64,000 nucleotides of DNA, from positions 58,524,509 to 58,588,508 of the forward strand of contig CM073594.1 of NCBI GenBank assembly GCA_037074705.1, read 5' to 3'. Below, piece by piece: positions 46,936-57,719 of the stretch. Below the pieces are notes generated by a model. It was not told the origin of the DNA. It ran no database searches and saw only the letters and a list, made by a program, of their open reading frames with translations. The translations under genes and the position numbers were made by a program. Within the stretch, counting starts at the first letter, position 1. Each line of letters opens with the position of its first letter. Origin of the DNA: Zhengitettix transpicula. Its lineage: Eukaryota > Arthropoda > Insecta > Orthoptera > Tetrigidae.

Positions 46936-48750
46936 TAATATTTTTGTTTTATCTATACAAATTAGTACAAAGTATTTTAAAATTGCACAAAAAACCTAAC
47001 TTACAGTAATTAATATTTCTTACAATACTGAAATAAGAATTATTTCTTATGCTAAAATACGGTTTTCATGGCAATTGAAGGTGGATAAATTATTTACTAT
47101 TACTATTCCGAGTATTATATCCTTCTTGAATACCCATTTGACAAATTAAGTTAGAGTTTTATTGTAAATTTTTATTTAAATGTACGATATTTTAACATTC
47201 TATGCAACAGCTATTTTTCACGCTATAATGCTTGATGACGCATGCCTTTACAGAAATAATAATTGGAAATAATTCGTTCGTACGGTGAAAGTTGAAACCG
47301 GAGTTCATTGTCCATCCCTTTCCCACATTCATAGCAGCAACCCCCTCATCCACCCCCTCGCTCGTAATTGAGTCCGGATAGAGTGGTTTATTGCTGTCTC
47401 TGTTTACAGATGACGATTTATAATAGATGACAGGGCCGAGGCAAATATGCAACAGGAATGGGTGGAGATATATATTTTTTGTGTTTTTGTTTTATATTTC
47501 GCTTGTAATCTCAGTCTCCGACAACGCGTGACATGGCAATCAGTCTCGTGTAAAACGAATTCGACGGGGTAGTCAGCATCCGACTCAGTGTTATTTTACT
47601 TATTCGCTGATTTCATACGTATGCATATTGTTGCGCTCATATGGCGGCTCTCTTCAATTAATTGTGTTCTCAATATCGGCCAGGGTATAAAAAAAGAGCT
47701 GAGTAGACGGTAATTGTGATTGCTTACGTCGTTGGTAGGAAACTCGTTTGTGAAAACGTGCTTTTAAATAGCTAAATCTGCTTTTCAGTCACCGAATTGT
47801 GCGGTTAAATTTTTAATTTTAACGTTGAGAAAAATGAGTATATTAATCTTGATATTACCAGGAATTTTTTCAAAATATAGATTGAATTCTTCTGATAAGC
47901 TTACAATAATTTTATACAAATAATACAGCCGATTGTATGTTAATAATAAAAGCTGTTTATATTATAAATGAGGTAAAATCAGTGAATTAAAGATGATTTA
48001 ATTTAACGTGTTTCCGTCCTAATTTGGACACGCATCTGGTTAAAAAATGTTATTATTTTTAATAGTCTGTTTTGGCTTAATTACTAATTTAAAATATACA
48101 GACTCCGTTTATATCCATTTAAATATAATATATACTAAGAAGACTGTTAGTTATTTTGAACATTACTTTATTCAAAGGTTTGAATGCACATAACCTCTTC
48201 TCTAAATATTTTATAATTTTATGGAGATCAGAAATAAGAGGTTGTGGTTCTATACATAAAACAAGTATTTTTTTAAAAAAAATATTACGTAAAGCGATAG
48301 TTTAACTTTATCAATAATGTTTCTCCTAGATATTTTATTTTTCTTGTCTCTGACGTAATAATTCGTTCTGCGTCGGAGTAGCCGTTTAAAGGCTTTAATT
48401 AATTATAGATATACTTGTCTGCGGCCGCAATTGCAAAATGTATCCGAATTTTTATGTATATTCCCAGTCGCCTTTACTCTCATCCAATTCATTCCTCAAT
48501 CAATGTTTCCAAAACTGTTCTAAAATTATCTCCGGTGCTATGAATGAGGTTACATAAACTAAGAAAGAAGATCAAATGTTTATGAATTGTAAACCGGTGA
48601 ACAATTTTGTAACAAATTGTTTGGAAAGCTGAGAAAGTGTGTGTATTAATTGAAAGAAATATCTGGCACCCATTTATGATTCCGGGTTAATATTAATTGT
48701 AGTTAATCCTATTTGTTTCAAAGATCATTTGCCAATGGGAAACGTGAGCT
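46936..48750. promoter_or_regulatory. AT-rich DNA enclosing a GC-richer stretch (47.23-47.72 kb) with a TATA-like box
   Basis: Within 47230-47720 composition is balanced, and a minus-strand frame (47192-47452, 86 codons) is unrecognised. GGTATAAAAAAAGAG (47684-47698) could be a TATA box on the plus strand. No initiator, DPE or coding frame clearly follows. The remainder is featureless. Confidence 0.18.
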
Positions 48751-48751
48751 T

Positions 48752-49400
48752 TCATTCTTCAAAGAATTTTGAAAAGGTCAGCAGACAAATTTTCATGAAA
48801 GACTCGCGACAAACAAGGGAAGGTTGATTTAGTATATTCGTGTGACCACGTTTACTACCGTCACACGCTTTTAAAATTACGTTAATAATTAAAAGAGCAC
48901 GGAGTCGTAAAAACGAATGGAGCTTTCTGCGACAGTGTCGGTCGCCCTTATGGTAATATCTTCCGGCTTTATGCGAGCTCTGTGCGCCTACATAACTAAG
49001 TAACACGCTTCTCATTGCAGATTCTCTGCCGCTACACTTAGACCTCGGAGGCGAGCCCTTAAGCCCTAAATACAACATGAGAGCGCAGCCCTACTGCGCG
49101 GCTCTTGCGAAATGACGACTCGCCATGTTTCCTTCCAGCGCTTCCAGCAACAACCTTGTGTTATACAACTCCATTTACCTTCCAGGGTGGAAACTCCCGG
49201 TCGTGATTAAAACCTTTCAGATTTCAGGGCGTTGTGAAAACTTGATGAAGTTCTGCGTAATATATTCGCTTTCAAATGAAGTGACAGATACGAGTGATCG
49301 CTGAAGACTTGCATTCCAGAATCTTATTTCACGTCACACTTCTTTCCAAGATGGAAAATATTTTAACGCGTCGTCAAGGGCACTCTTAACTACAAAAATC
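48752..49400. other. GC-richer island with a 108-codon minus frame
   Basis: The minus-strand frame 48752-49078 is basic (many Arg/Lys/Ser) and starts at an ATG. It has no recognised domain, no signal peptide and no clear splice sites. The island continues to about 49.4 kb without frames. The frame may be long only because of composition. Confidence 0.22.
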
Positions 49401-49579
49401 AAACTCTAACGAGTATGTTTGTCGGTCCGAGATACTCGATAACGTTTATCGTATAATACATACATGGACTGGATAGTTACCCGAATATATAGCTACGAGT
49501 GGGGAAGGAGAGTAAATACGAAACACGTCGAAATTTTATGACTACGGTCAACTGCAATATTTTAGAACTTATTATATAA

Positions 49580-50166
49580 TCTATATAATAAAAAAGGATG
49601 TATATTTGTATGTAAGTATGTATGTATATATTTACGTTGTTCTTTATACAAATTTTATCGCGTGGACAGAATGCAACAAAAATTGGTATACGTATTCTGC
49701 CAAAATCGAGAACCGGTACTGTGGGGGTGACAAACGCCTAGCATAGATGTGGAAAGAATTATAATTAAAAACCGTGATCATTAAATATTAAATTACTGCG
49801 CGCCAAGAGACAATGACGTCACGCGAGAGAAAGACGTTACTACGCAACGAAGAAAGGAAATATCTCCTTTATTAGGAATGAAATAAAGCAGAAATATTTT
49901 CTTCAGCAATACTCCATCGAATGGTAATAAAGAAGAATACGAATTACTTTACCATCCTTGCGGAAAACGTAAGTTAATTTTCGCGCTGTATTAGTTGTGA
50001 GTCTAGCTAACAATTTCATCAATGTAATATTTCGTAATGTATGAAGACTGAGTGACAATTGACAATTATATCCTGAAATACTCAGGGAATATATTTAAGT
50101 ATTCAATTAAATACTTTTTCGAGTTTATATAAATAAGTACACGAGCAACGCCGGGCACCCAGCTAG
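49580..50166 (+). mobile_element. Non-autonomous Helitron, tandem copy 1
   Basis: Starts A|TCTATATAATAAAAAAGG and ends GCCGGGCACCCAGCTAG|T. 587 bp. Carries TGACGTCA at 49814-49821 and the shared words GCGCGCCAAGAGACA and AAATAAAGCAGAAATATTTT. It abuts copy 2 with no spacer. Confidence 0.8.
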
Positions 50167-50800
50167 TAAATATAATAAAAAAGGAAGTATATTTGTATGT
50201 ATGTATTTACGTTAATCTCTATACAAATTTAAACGCGTGGACAGATTGCAACACAAATGGTACACACATTCTTCAAACGACGAGAAACGGTACTGTGATG
50301 GTGAGAAACCTGTAGCATAAAGATGTGAAGAATTATAATTTTAAAAAGGTGATCATTTTGTGTTAAATTACTGAACGTCAAGAAATCATGACGTCACAGA
50401 TCACGCGAGAGAGACTACGTGACGATACTGCACAACCAAGTAAATAGTTCCTTTTTTTGCAATGAAATAAAGCAGAAATATTTTTATTGAATAAAAAGTA
50501 TAATTTTATCCCGCAATATTCCATCGAATGATAATAAAAAACAATACGAACGATTATACTATCTATGGAAATAATTTTCTTTTAAATAAATTGACTTTTC
50601 AATGACTACCATGATTTTTTTCAATTTTGTATGCACTGGAGAAGAGGCAGAAAGATTGTAAAATGAATACCTAATATTTGTTAAATATTATAATTTAATA
50701 ATTTTTAATGTGCTAAAACTGACGAACTATTTCAAGTGAGATTCCTGAAAAATTTTGGTTATATGTGTATATCATTATACAACGCTAGACACCCAGCTAG
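50167..50800 (+). mobile_element. Non-autonomous Helitron, tandem copy 2
   Basis: Begins TAAATATAATAAAAAAGG right after the CTAG of copy 1, so the TC end is not intact. It ends ACACCCAGCTAG|T at 50797-50800. 634 bp, closer to the 25.6 kb copy than to copy 1. TGACGTCA is at 50389-50396. Its 3' end touches the LINE remnant. Confidence 0.78.
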
Positions 50801-52440
50801 TAGCAAATAAAGAAGCAGCACGTGAATGTAACTCGTATTTTATTAACGTTTCTCGTGATATGTTGGAAAAATCATGTATATACAGACGTAACACGTCCAC
50901 CTTTTGTGAACTGCTCCGTGAATCCAGAACATCGGTTAATAAGTGTTTCTTTTAACTCCCGATCAATAAAAATAAGATAATTAAAATAATAAAAAAACTT
51001 AAAATCTTCAAATTCATGTGACGCTGTAGTCAGCAGTAAGAATATTAAATACTGCTGTAACGAAATTTCAATTCCATTGCAGTTAATATTTAACTTGTGC
51101 TTTTCCGCTGGTATAATTCCGATGCTTTAACAGACGCGAAAGTTATACCGTTGTACAAACAGGATTCTACAACAGACGTCTCCAATTATCGCCCTATTTC
51201 CCTCTTGCCAATATTCTCCAAAGTTCTCGAGAAAGCAGTACACACGAGAATTGAAACTTTTCTCACAAAATTTAAAATTATTTACACATAACAGCATGGT
51301 TGCATTAGAGGTAAATCCACCAACACGGCTTCATAAGACTTCGTTAAAAGTATTCATGACGCACTCGACGAAAGACTTAGATTGCCTGGAATTTTTGCTG
51401 ACCTTTCCAAAGCATTTGCTTTAGTATATCATGATATTTTACTCCGAAAATTAGATCTCTATGGAATTAGACGAGTCCCCACTTATTTTTTGCGATATTA
51501 CATGCAAAATAAGCGCCATAACGATGCGATTGTAATCTCGGATGGAAATAAGCATCTGTCAGAATAGGAAACACCTGCGGTGTCCCTCAGAGCTCACTTT
51601 TGGGACCCTTACTGTTCAGCATATACAGTAACGAATTACCGAATTATTTAGATTCGTTAAAATCAGTGCTTAACGATGATGACACAAATTCAGTAATCAC
51701 GGGCAGAGACTTGGAAACGTTGCGTGAGAAAGTAGAGGTTGCGATGAGCCGTTGGAATCTCTGGCTCAATGCAAACAAATTCTCTCTTAATTTAGAGAAA
51801 AATAAAATATTTAACTTCACTTAAAACAGAAAAAACAGTTTACATCCGTATTCGGAGCAAGCACCTTTCCTTGTTGATTGACAATAAATGGAAATGGATT
51901 CACCACATAAATAAACTCTCTGTAAATGCTTCACTTTAAGAGTGCCAGCTCTGAAAAGCGACATATCTACATCTAAAATGGTATATCATGCATATTTTCA
52001 TTCTATCATGTCTTACCACATAGCAAACAAGGGTCGTTCACATCACGCGTTGCAAATTTTTAAATTACTACTGCGGGCCGTACGAATAATATCTTGGTGC
52101 TGACTGTAATGTCACTTGCAAGCCTTTGTTTCGTAAACTTGGGATTTTACCTTGTACATATATTCTAGGATTTTTAAATATTGTCTGGAGATACATTTAT
52201 ATGATCTAATCGCAGCAAATCATTCATACAACACTAGAAATCTGTATTAAAAACATCGCCTAAACCTTTTTGAATGAAGCATTCGTTATTCCGTGATAAA
52301 TTTATACAATAGTCTCCGGGCGAAATAAAAACTTTATACAATTTTATTTAAAAAGACTTGTAAATCTTTGTGGATTAATGATGCATATTACTCGCTGAAA
52401 GAGTTCGTAGATAGGAAGAACAGATTAGATTCTCTGTAAT
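50801..52440 (+). pseudogene. LINE ORF2 reverse transcriptase, broken
   Basis: Reverse transcriptase of an APE-type LINE, the partner of the endonuclease fragment at 36.7-37.9 kb. In order: ECNSYFINVS (pre-RT linker, 50.83 kb); LIFNLCFSAGIIP; after a frameshift near 51.12 kb DAKVIPLYKQDS and NYRPISLLP; motif A FADLSKAF (51.40 kb, catalytic D kept); after another shift motif B GVPQSSLLGPLLF (51.58 kb, G of PQGS lost); motif C L-N-D-D-D-T (51.67 kb) where the usual Tyr/Phe-Ala before DD is replaced; then the RT thumb, and C-terminal CKPLFRKLGILP (52.12 kb). Stops at about 51.29, 51.57 and 51.82 kb and beyond make it inactive. The 5' end is cut by the Helitron junction. Confidence 0.88.
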
Positions 52441-52775
52441 TAAATAGTTTGCTGGTATCGTATCAAGTTATGCTATTATTTTACGATTATAATCCGGTAG
52501 AATTTTTCTGCAGTCATATTTTGATTTTCATGTTCGACGGGAATTAAAACAATATTTTCTGGTGGAAACTCCGATGAATGTAAATTGAAGATTAATATAG
52601 TTATCATGTCTTTAAATACTGTTATAATAGTATCTTTAACGTTGATATAAATTATAAGTACAATGACAAGTACAATGTTTGTTTTTTAAATAATTTCTGT
52701 AATAATTTCTTATTTTCTTGATATCCTCTAGCGAGGACTAATGGAATGAATAATAAATCCAAATCTTGAAGATTT
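52441..52775 (+). repeat. LINE 3' UTR and adjoining shared tail
   Basis: Matches the complement of 36415-36718 through most of its length. Then GATATCCTCTAGCGAGGACT and AATGGAATGAATAATAAATC match the complement of 35776-35830, so the tail seen beside the family A pair belongs to the same kind of element. Confidence 0.7.
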
Positions 52776-53080
52776 ATATTAAAGTGTGCGACACGTTTGA
52801 TCGAAAGTGAAAGGAACGGAATTTTTCGTACTATACACATACGTTTCTGTATACGGAACCGCCGTGGTTACTATTCATAAAACCAAAAAAAATAAAAACT
52901 CTCGTAACTATTTTTTTCTTTATATTTCGAAACAGCTTTCTATTTGGTTTAATTTCACGCCTTACGATACTGTGCTGGTTCATTCTCCAAGGATAACTCT
53001 ATTGTATTTGAATTAATCAACTTTCTCAAACAAGTCTCAAATAATAATAATTTCAACTGTGACCAATAATATTTTAAAAT
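52776..53080. other. AT-rich DNA, nothing recognised
   Basis: The 69-codon frame at 52807-53016 has no motif. Confidence 0.45.
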
Positions 53081-53440
53081 TATAAAATAGAAAACGTCTA
53101 TGTTAAAAGTATGCGACTTAGATAAATATATAGCGAAATAACAGAAAAAATGAGTCTTAAAGTAAATATTTTATTTCGCACTTATTTTTGTCTGTTATTT
53201 ATTTACCTAATATTATTTTAATATGCAAGTCCAGAATGTTGAGACACAGAATTTCGATGCTTTTTAAACAAATAAAATATAACACGTCTGTGTTGAAAGT
53301 ATATTAATTAAAAAAATAAAAATCTTAATAAGAGACACAAATATAATAAATACTGAATAAATACCACGTTTATTTTTTTCTCTACTTATCTAATAAATTC
53401 TTTTATTTGTATCCAGACAATATTATTTAGTATTAGCACA
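53081..53440 (+). repeat. Diverged tandem duplication, period about 190 bp
   Basis: ATAAAATAGAAAACGTCTAT at 53083 recurs as ATAAAATATAACACGTCTGT at 53272. Later words TTATTTATTTACCTAAT and CAAGTCCAGAATGTT recur as CTACTTATCTAATAAAT and TATCCAGACAATATT. Confidence 0.55.
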
Positions 53441-54874
53441 AATTGTAATAAAAATTTGTTAAAAATATTTGTAGTATTTAAAATAAAAAAATTCAAGAAT
53501 GATATATGGCAGACTATAATTTGTCCAGAATATATGAAAAGGAAATTCTGGGAACAATTTTCATCATATTCAATACGTTGAATTTTTTAAAATAGAATTG
53601 TGTTACTAAAAAAGGGCCGCTGTTTCGCAATATATTTTGGTGTATCGTTTACTTACTATTTTATATGACGCGCTTAGTTCTTGTAAATATTTAAAGTGTT
53701 TAATTGTTTTCTGGAGTTAAATTAATGAGCGTTAAGTTTATTTAGTAATATTTAGAAGGAACAAAATTATATTGTGTAAGCAGTTGTATATTCGAAAATA
53801 CACACACTCGATGAAAAATTGTTTCCAGTATGTAAATCACTTATTTTCCTTTGAAATATGAGCAGCAGTAAATTTAAATACGCTCAGTTCGATTGTACCG
53901 CGCCAATAATAATTCTTGCAAGTGTCTGACATGAGCATCGAAAGTGCCAATAAATTATTCTTGTAAAGGATGATACAACTCAGACCATGTCTGTTTAATG
54001 TTGGAAACAAGACGATCTCAGAATTAATTACGTAATATTTCAAAAACTGCGATATGATTCTTTATAAAATGGAAAAAGGGAGTGATTCACACAAACTGCA
54101 GTAACGGTTTGTTTTCTGTGAAATATTGCTGTAGATCCGAACTTTCGTTTCAGCGAAAAGGCCACTCCAGTTTTCTGATGTGACTTAATCATTTGTTTTC
54201 CCGGAAGACTTTAAATTACCGTTCTCGGACTGAATCTGAGGTGCTACATTGAAAATTAATCATAACAGTAGAAAATATTTGTCCTCATTATAAATCCAAC
54301 TACCAACGACAATTACATCTTTTTCTGAGAACTCGTCTCCCAGCCTTTATATATTGACCTATCATTGTGCCAGTTTTCTGTCCTTAATCGAATTTGTATT
54401 TATAATTGTTTATTTAAATACGAGATTTGAGATTCTTCGACGCAATTTCCAGGAATCAATTTGAGCGCACATTTAAGTGAGAAGAACAAATTATTTATTT
54501 GCCTTGAAGCAGCGTGGAAACAGTTACAATTCTAATAATATTCTTAGAAAAGGACGGTATTCAAGTATGGTACACGGCTTTTGGATTTTAATAAGAAAGT
54601 GCTACCAAGAAAGGCTTACAAATATTTAAGAGGGGAGTATGCATCTAAATTTTTAATTGATGGTGACACGGTCATCGATGAGATGAATGTAGGGGAATTA
54701 AGGTCAGAAAAAAATATTTGCAAGGAAGAAAGGTAGGTTTTACACTCTATTTAAACCGTGTAGGGAACCAAAGCAAGGAAAGCCATACGGAATAAACTTG
54801 AAAAACCAATTTATATTGGAAGAAGTGATAAAAGTGAGACCGCCAAAAAACGAATGTTTTTTTGAGGGGGGGGG
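53441..54874. other. AT-rich to mixed DNA, no gene recognised
   Basis: Frames up to 68 codons without motifs. A G-run (54865-54875) directly precedes the foldback copy. Confidence 0.45.
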
Positions 54875-55500
54875 TGTAGACAGGCTATGTATAGGGTAAT
54901 CCACATAGTGGCAACTCCCCTCTTAGGAAAGGGATTTGAAAGGGGGTATGCGGAAGGGTGGAGGAAGGTAGCCAAGGGTAAATAGGGCCCCCGGGCTATA
55001 GTTCAAGGTTCCTACCCGGCATTCGTCTAAAAGTAATGCAGGACAAACCCTATAAAAACCTGCATCAGGTAGGTCGGGCATTTGGTACTTGTCCCACGCC
55101 CTTCCGATGGCGGGAGAGGAGTTTTCTGTGGGGGTCACAACTTTCTCCTCTGCGTGCATTGACCAGTTTAGGAGGCAGCTGGCCGACTATTCCAATAGGA
55201 ATAGCGGACAACTCTTGCCGTATGCCCAAGGTCTGCGGTCCCGGAACATGTAATTAAATTGTCTCAAACACTGTTTAAGAATGAAAATTCCCTACATCCG
55301 TTTTTCCCACATGCCGAGGCACCTCGGTCTGTTTTGAGAGGTGTATGTTCCGGAGAAGTACCAAATGCCCGACCTACCTGATGCTGATTTTTCTACGGTT
55401 TTCCTTGCATAACTTTTTGACGAATTGCCGGGTTGGATCCTTAAACCATAGCCATAGTTAACCATCGGCTATCTTTCTCTACTTTTCCGCACCATCCCTT
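54875..55500. mobile_element. Foldback element FB with inverted centre
   Basis: The left arm (about 54926-55090) and right arm (55350-55500) are reverse complements with the family words TAGGGCCCCCGGGCTATAG, CAGGTAGGTCGGGCATTTGG and AAGGATCC-like. The central word set CCGAGGCACCTCGG/TTTGAGAGGTGTATG is in the opposite orientation to the copy at 17.6 kb. The last 60 bp of the right terminal repeat are missing. Frames 54923-55159 and 55036-55257 are repeat readings. Confidence 0.75.
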
Positions 55501-56400
55501 TGTCTGTTTTGTTTCTCTTGTATTACTGAATTATTTTGAAGTGTGAAGGAATTTCATGGAAATTTATAGAATAAAGAAGACGTTTTGTATTTAATAATTA
55601 TAGTGTGTATTTGATTCCACAATTGCTTATATATTTGTGTATTTCTGTCACTGGAATCTATACCATTCGGAGCAAAGAACATGAACTAGTAAATAAAATA
55701 AATTATTTTAATTTCTAGTCTTTTTTTAAAAAATATAATTGCTTACTCATTTCTATCAGCCAAAGTATGTGATTTATTGGCTAAAATCGATTCGGATCCT
55801 ATTTTTAGTGATAATAGTGAAAACTGCGTCTGCTTCAGAAACTCTTACGTACATTAATAACCTCCACAGCGTATTTATTTAGATTTAGTGGGATTACAGT
55901 ACACGTAATATTGATCCTGATTACTGTTCCAAAAAACTCCAAAACCTTGAATATATTTAATTTAATTAAAATATGAATAAAGTCTGTATGATAACAAATT
56001 ATTTAAATGGTCACGTTCGAAAAATTGATCTAACTCAGATATCTCTGATTATTATGGACAAATGAAACATTCATGATTAATCGTCTCTTATTGGGAAACC
56101 TTTTATTTGACGAAATGTTTTATTAATACTTGGAATAATTTTTGTGATTTTAAATACATTAAATGAATTAAAATTTAACTTACTATATATATATATAATC
56201 GTAAATAAAACGTGTTTTATTTGTTCTTTCAATGTGTCCAGGAATCAATTATAAATATACAAATATATTAAATGAATATTTTACACCACAAAACTTTTAT
56301 GGTAAATTATTTTAGTATAGATTGGATTATCTTTAAATTAAAACCTGTGAAATTTGTATATTTATAGAACATTACATCTATAAAAGTGAAAAAAGTTATT
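55501..56400. other. AT-rich DNA, nothing recognised
   Basis: No repeat or frame of note. Confidence 0.5.
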
Positions 56401-56815
56401 TAATATCGTCAGTGGCTGCGTACGAGCTATGTGTATATAAAGAGCTGTCCAAATTTGCGCAAAGTCCTGTAAAAAAGGCTGACCAGCATTTCTCAGATGG
56501 AAACTGATTTGCAAGTAGCGAAGTTGTATCGAAGTTTGCAAACGCGAACTTACTCTGCACTTGCATGATTGGACCTCAAGTTCGCACAGGACATCAACGC
56601 ATATTCGAGTTCAATCCTCTAAAAGCCTCATACAAACTGAATTCAGGACTCGACTTCAGTGTAACGGCTTCTTTGAATCACCACGAGTTCGAACTACAAC
56701 GCACACTTGCCTCAAAGGATGCGTCTATCGATATTAATTACGACGGAAATTCGTTAACCAATGCGTCAATTTACTTTCATGTAATAATTTGCTTACAGAG
56801 GAAATAAATTATGCT
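56401..56815 (+). other. TATA-containing patch upstream of an unrecognised 80-codon frame
   Basis: TATATAAAG (56434-56442) lies 131 bp upstream of an open frame (56565-56807) that begins at TTG. The next Met codon is not near the start. The peptide is polar with no motif. TCAGAT (56493-56498) could be an initiator but is too far from the TATA box. Weak. Confidence 0.18.
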
Positions 56816-57580
56816 GATTATTATTTATTATGAGAGCTTTCGGGAATATTTGCTATTACCATCATTCTTGGCATGATAAGTATTGTTATTTTTTTAATTG
56901 CAGACCTGTCGCCATTACAATATTAATAAGCCCAAGAATAATGACTGTTGCACTAATATTACAAATGGAAAATATGACCGGAATTTCTCTTAAGAAATAA
57001 ATGTAGATATAAAATAACATTATGGATAAAATAATGACAATTTTTTTAAAATTTTATCTATTTACATGAAAAGTAAACCGACGAGTCAAGGTAACATTTT
57101 GTTGAGGCGGAAGTAGGAGAGAAAGAAAGGTAGTGGTTGACCAATCAGGACATAGGCCCAATAGCAAATGAGAATCTCCCACGTCAACGAAAGTGAAAGG
57201 AAGATTATTTTTTAAAATTTCATACCTCTTTGTTTAATAAGACTTTTTGAGGGATTTCAGACATTTTCCTATTTCAGCTACAGAAAAATAATTTATTTCT
57301 AACTACTGCCGCCTGTAAATTTTACGCACTGAATAATTTTTATGAATGTTGTTTAATGCTATTTTATCGTTTAAACCATTTTTTTATAGAGTAGTCCTCC
57401 AACCACAACCTTTGTCACTAAAACGCAAATAATATAAACAATTTTAATATTTAATCTCATTAGAAACCTACTATAATAAAAATTTTCGTCAATTTTATTT
57501 GTATCAACGGCTAAGGTTGACTTTGTATTTCCTTGTTCATGAACTAACGCGTGGGGGTTTCTCTGTGTTGAAACACGCGC
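56816..57580. other. AT-rich DNA, nothing recognised
   Basis: The long minus-strand frame 57371-57682 (103 codons) overlaps the tRNA-like repeat and is Ile/Val-rich without a motif. I do not call it. Confidence 0.45.
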
Positions 57581-57583
57581 ACA

Positions 57584-57650
57584 CAACATCGGGATTCGAA
57601 CCCTCTGTAATGCGAGGTACTGACGGTAATCACTACACCACAAGAGGTTG
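57584..57650 (-). repeat. tRNA-derived SINE head
   Basis: The minus strand has a perfect B box GGTTCGAATCC (57592-57602) and A-box-like TGGTGTAGTGATT. CAACCTC and GATGTTG can pair in six of seven positions as an acceptor stem. At 67 bases, with a poor T stem and a disordered anticodon arm, it is not a functional tRNA. Confidence 0.5.
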
Positions 57651-57719
57651 GCACAAGTATTTTTCAAATTATGAAAATCCATTAAATGAGAAACTAAAGG
57701 TTATTTTATTATAACGTCT

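Noticed and set aside
48752..49078. 108-codon minus-strand frame as a gene
   Set aside because: No domain, splice or start context; GC-richer DNA has fewer stops by chance.
56434..56807. TATA-driven gene with an 80-codon product
   Set aside because: The initiator-like word is too far from the TATA box and the frame lacks an ATG start; kept as a weak patch.
57584..57650. Functional tRNA gene
   Set aside because: Good B box, but the T stem and anticodon arm do not pair properly and the length is short.
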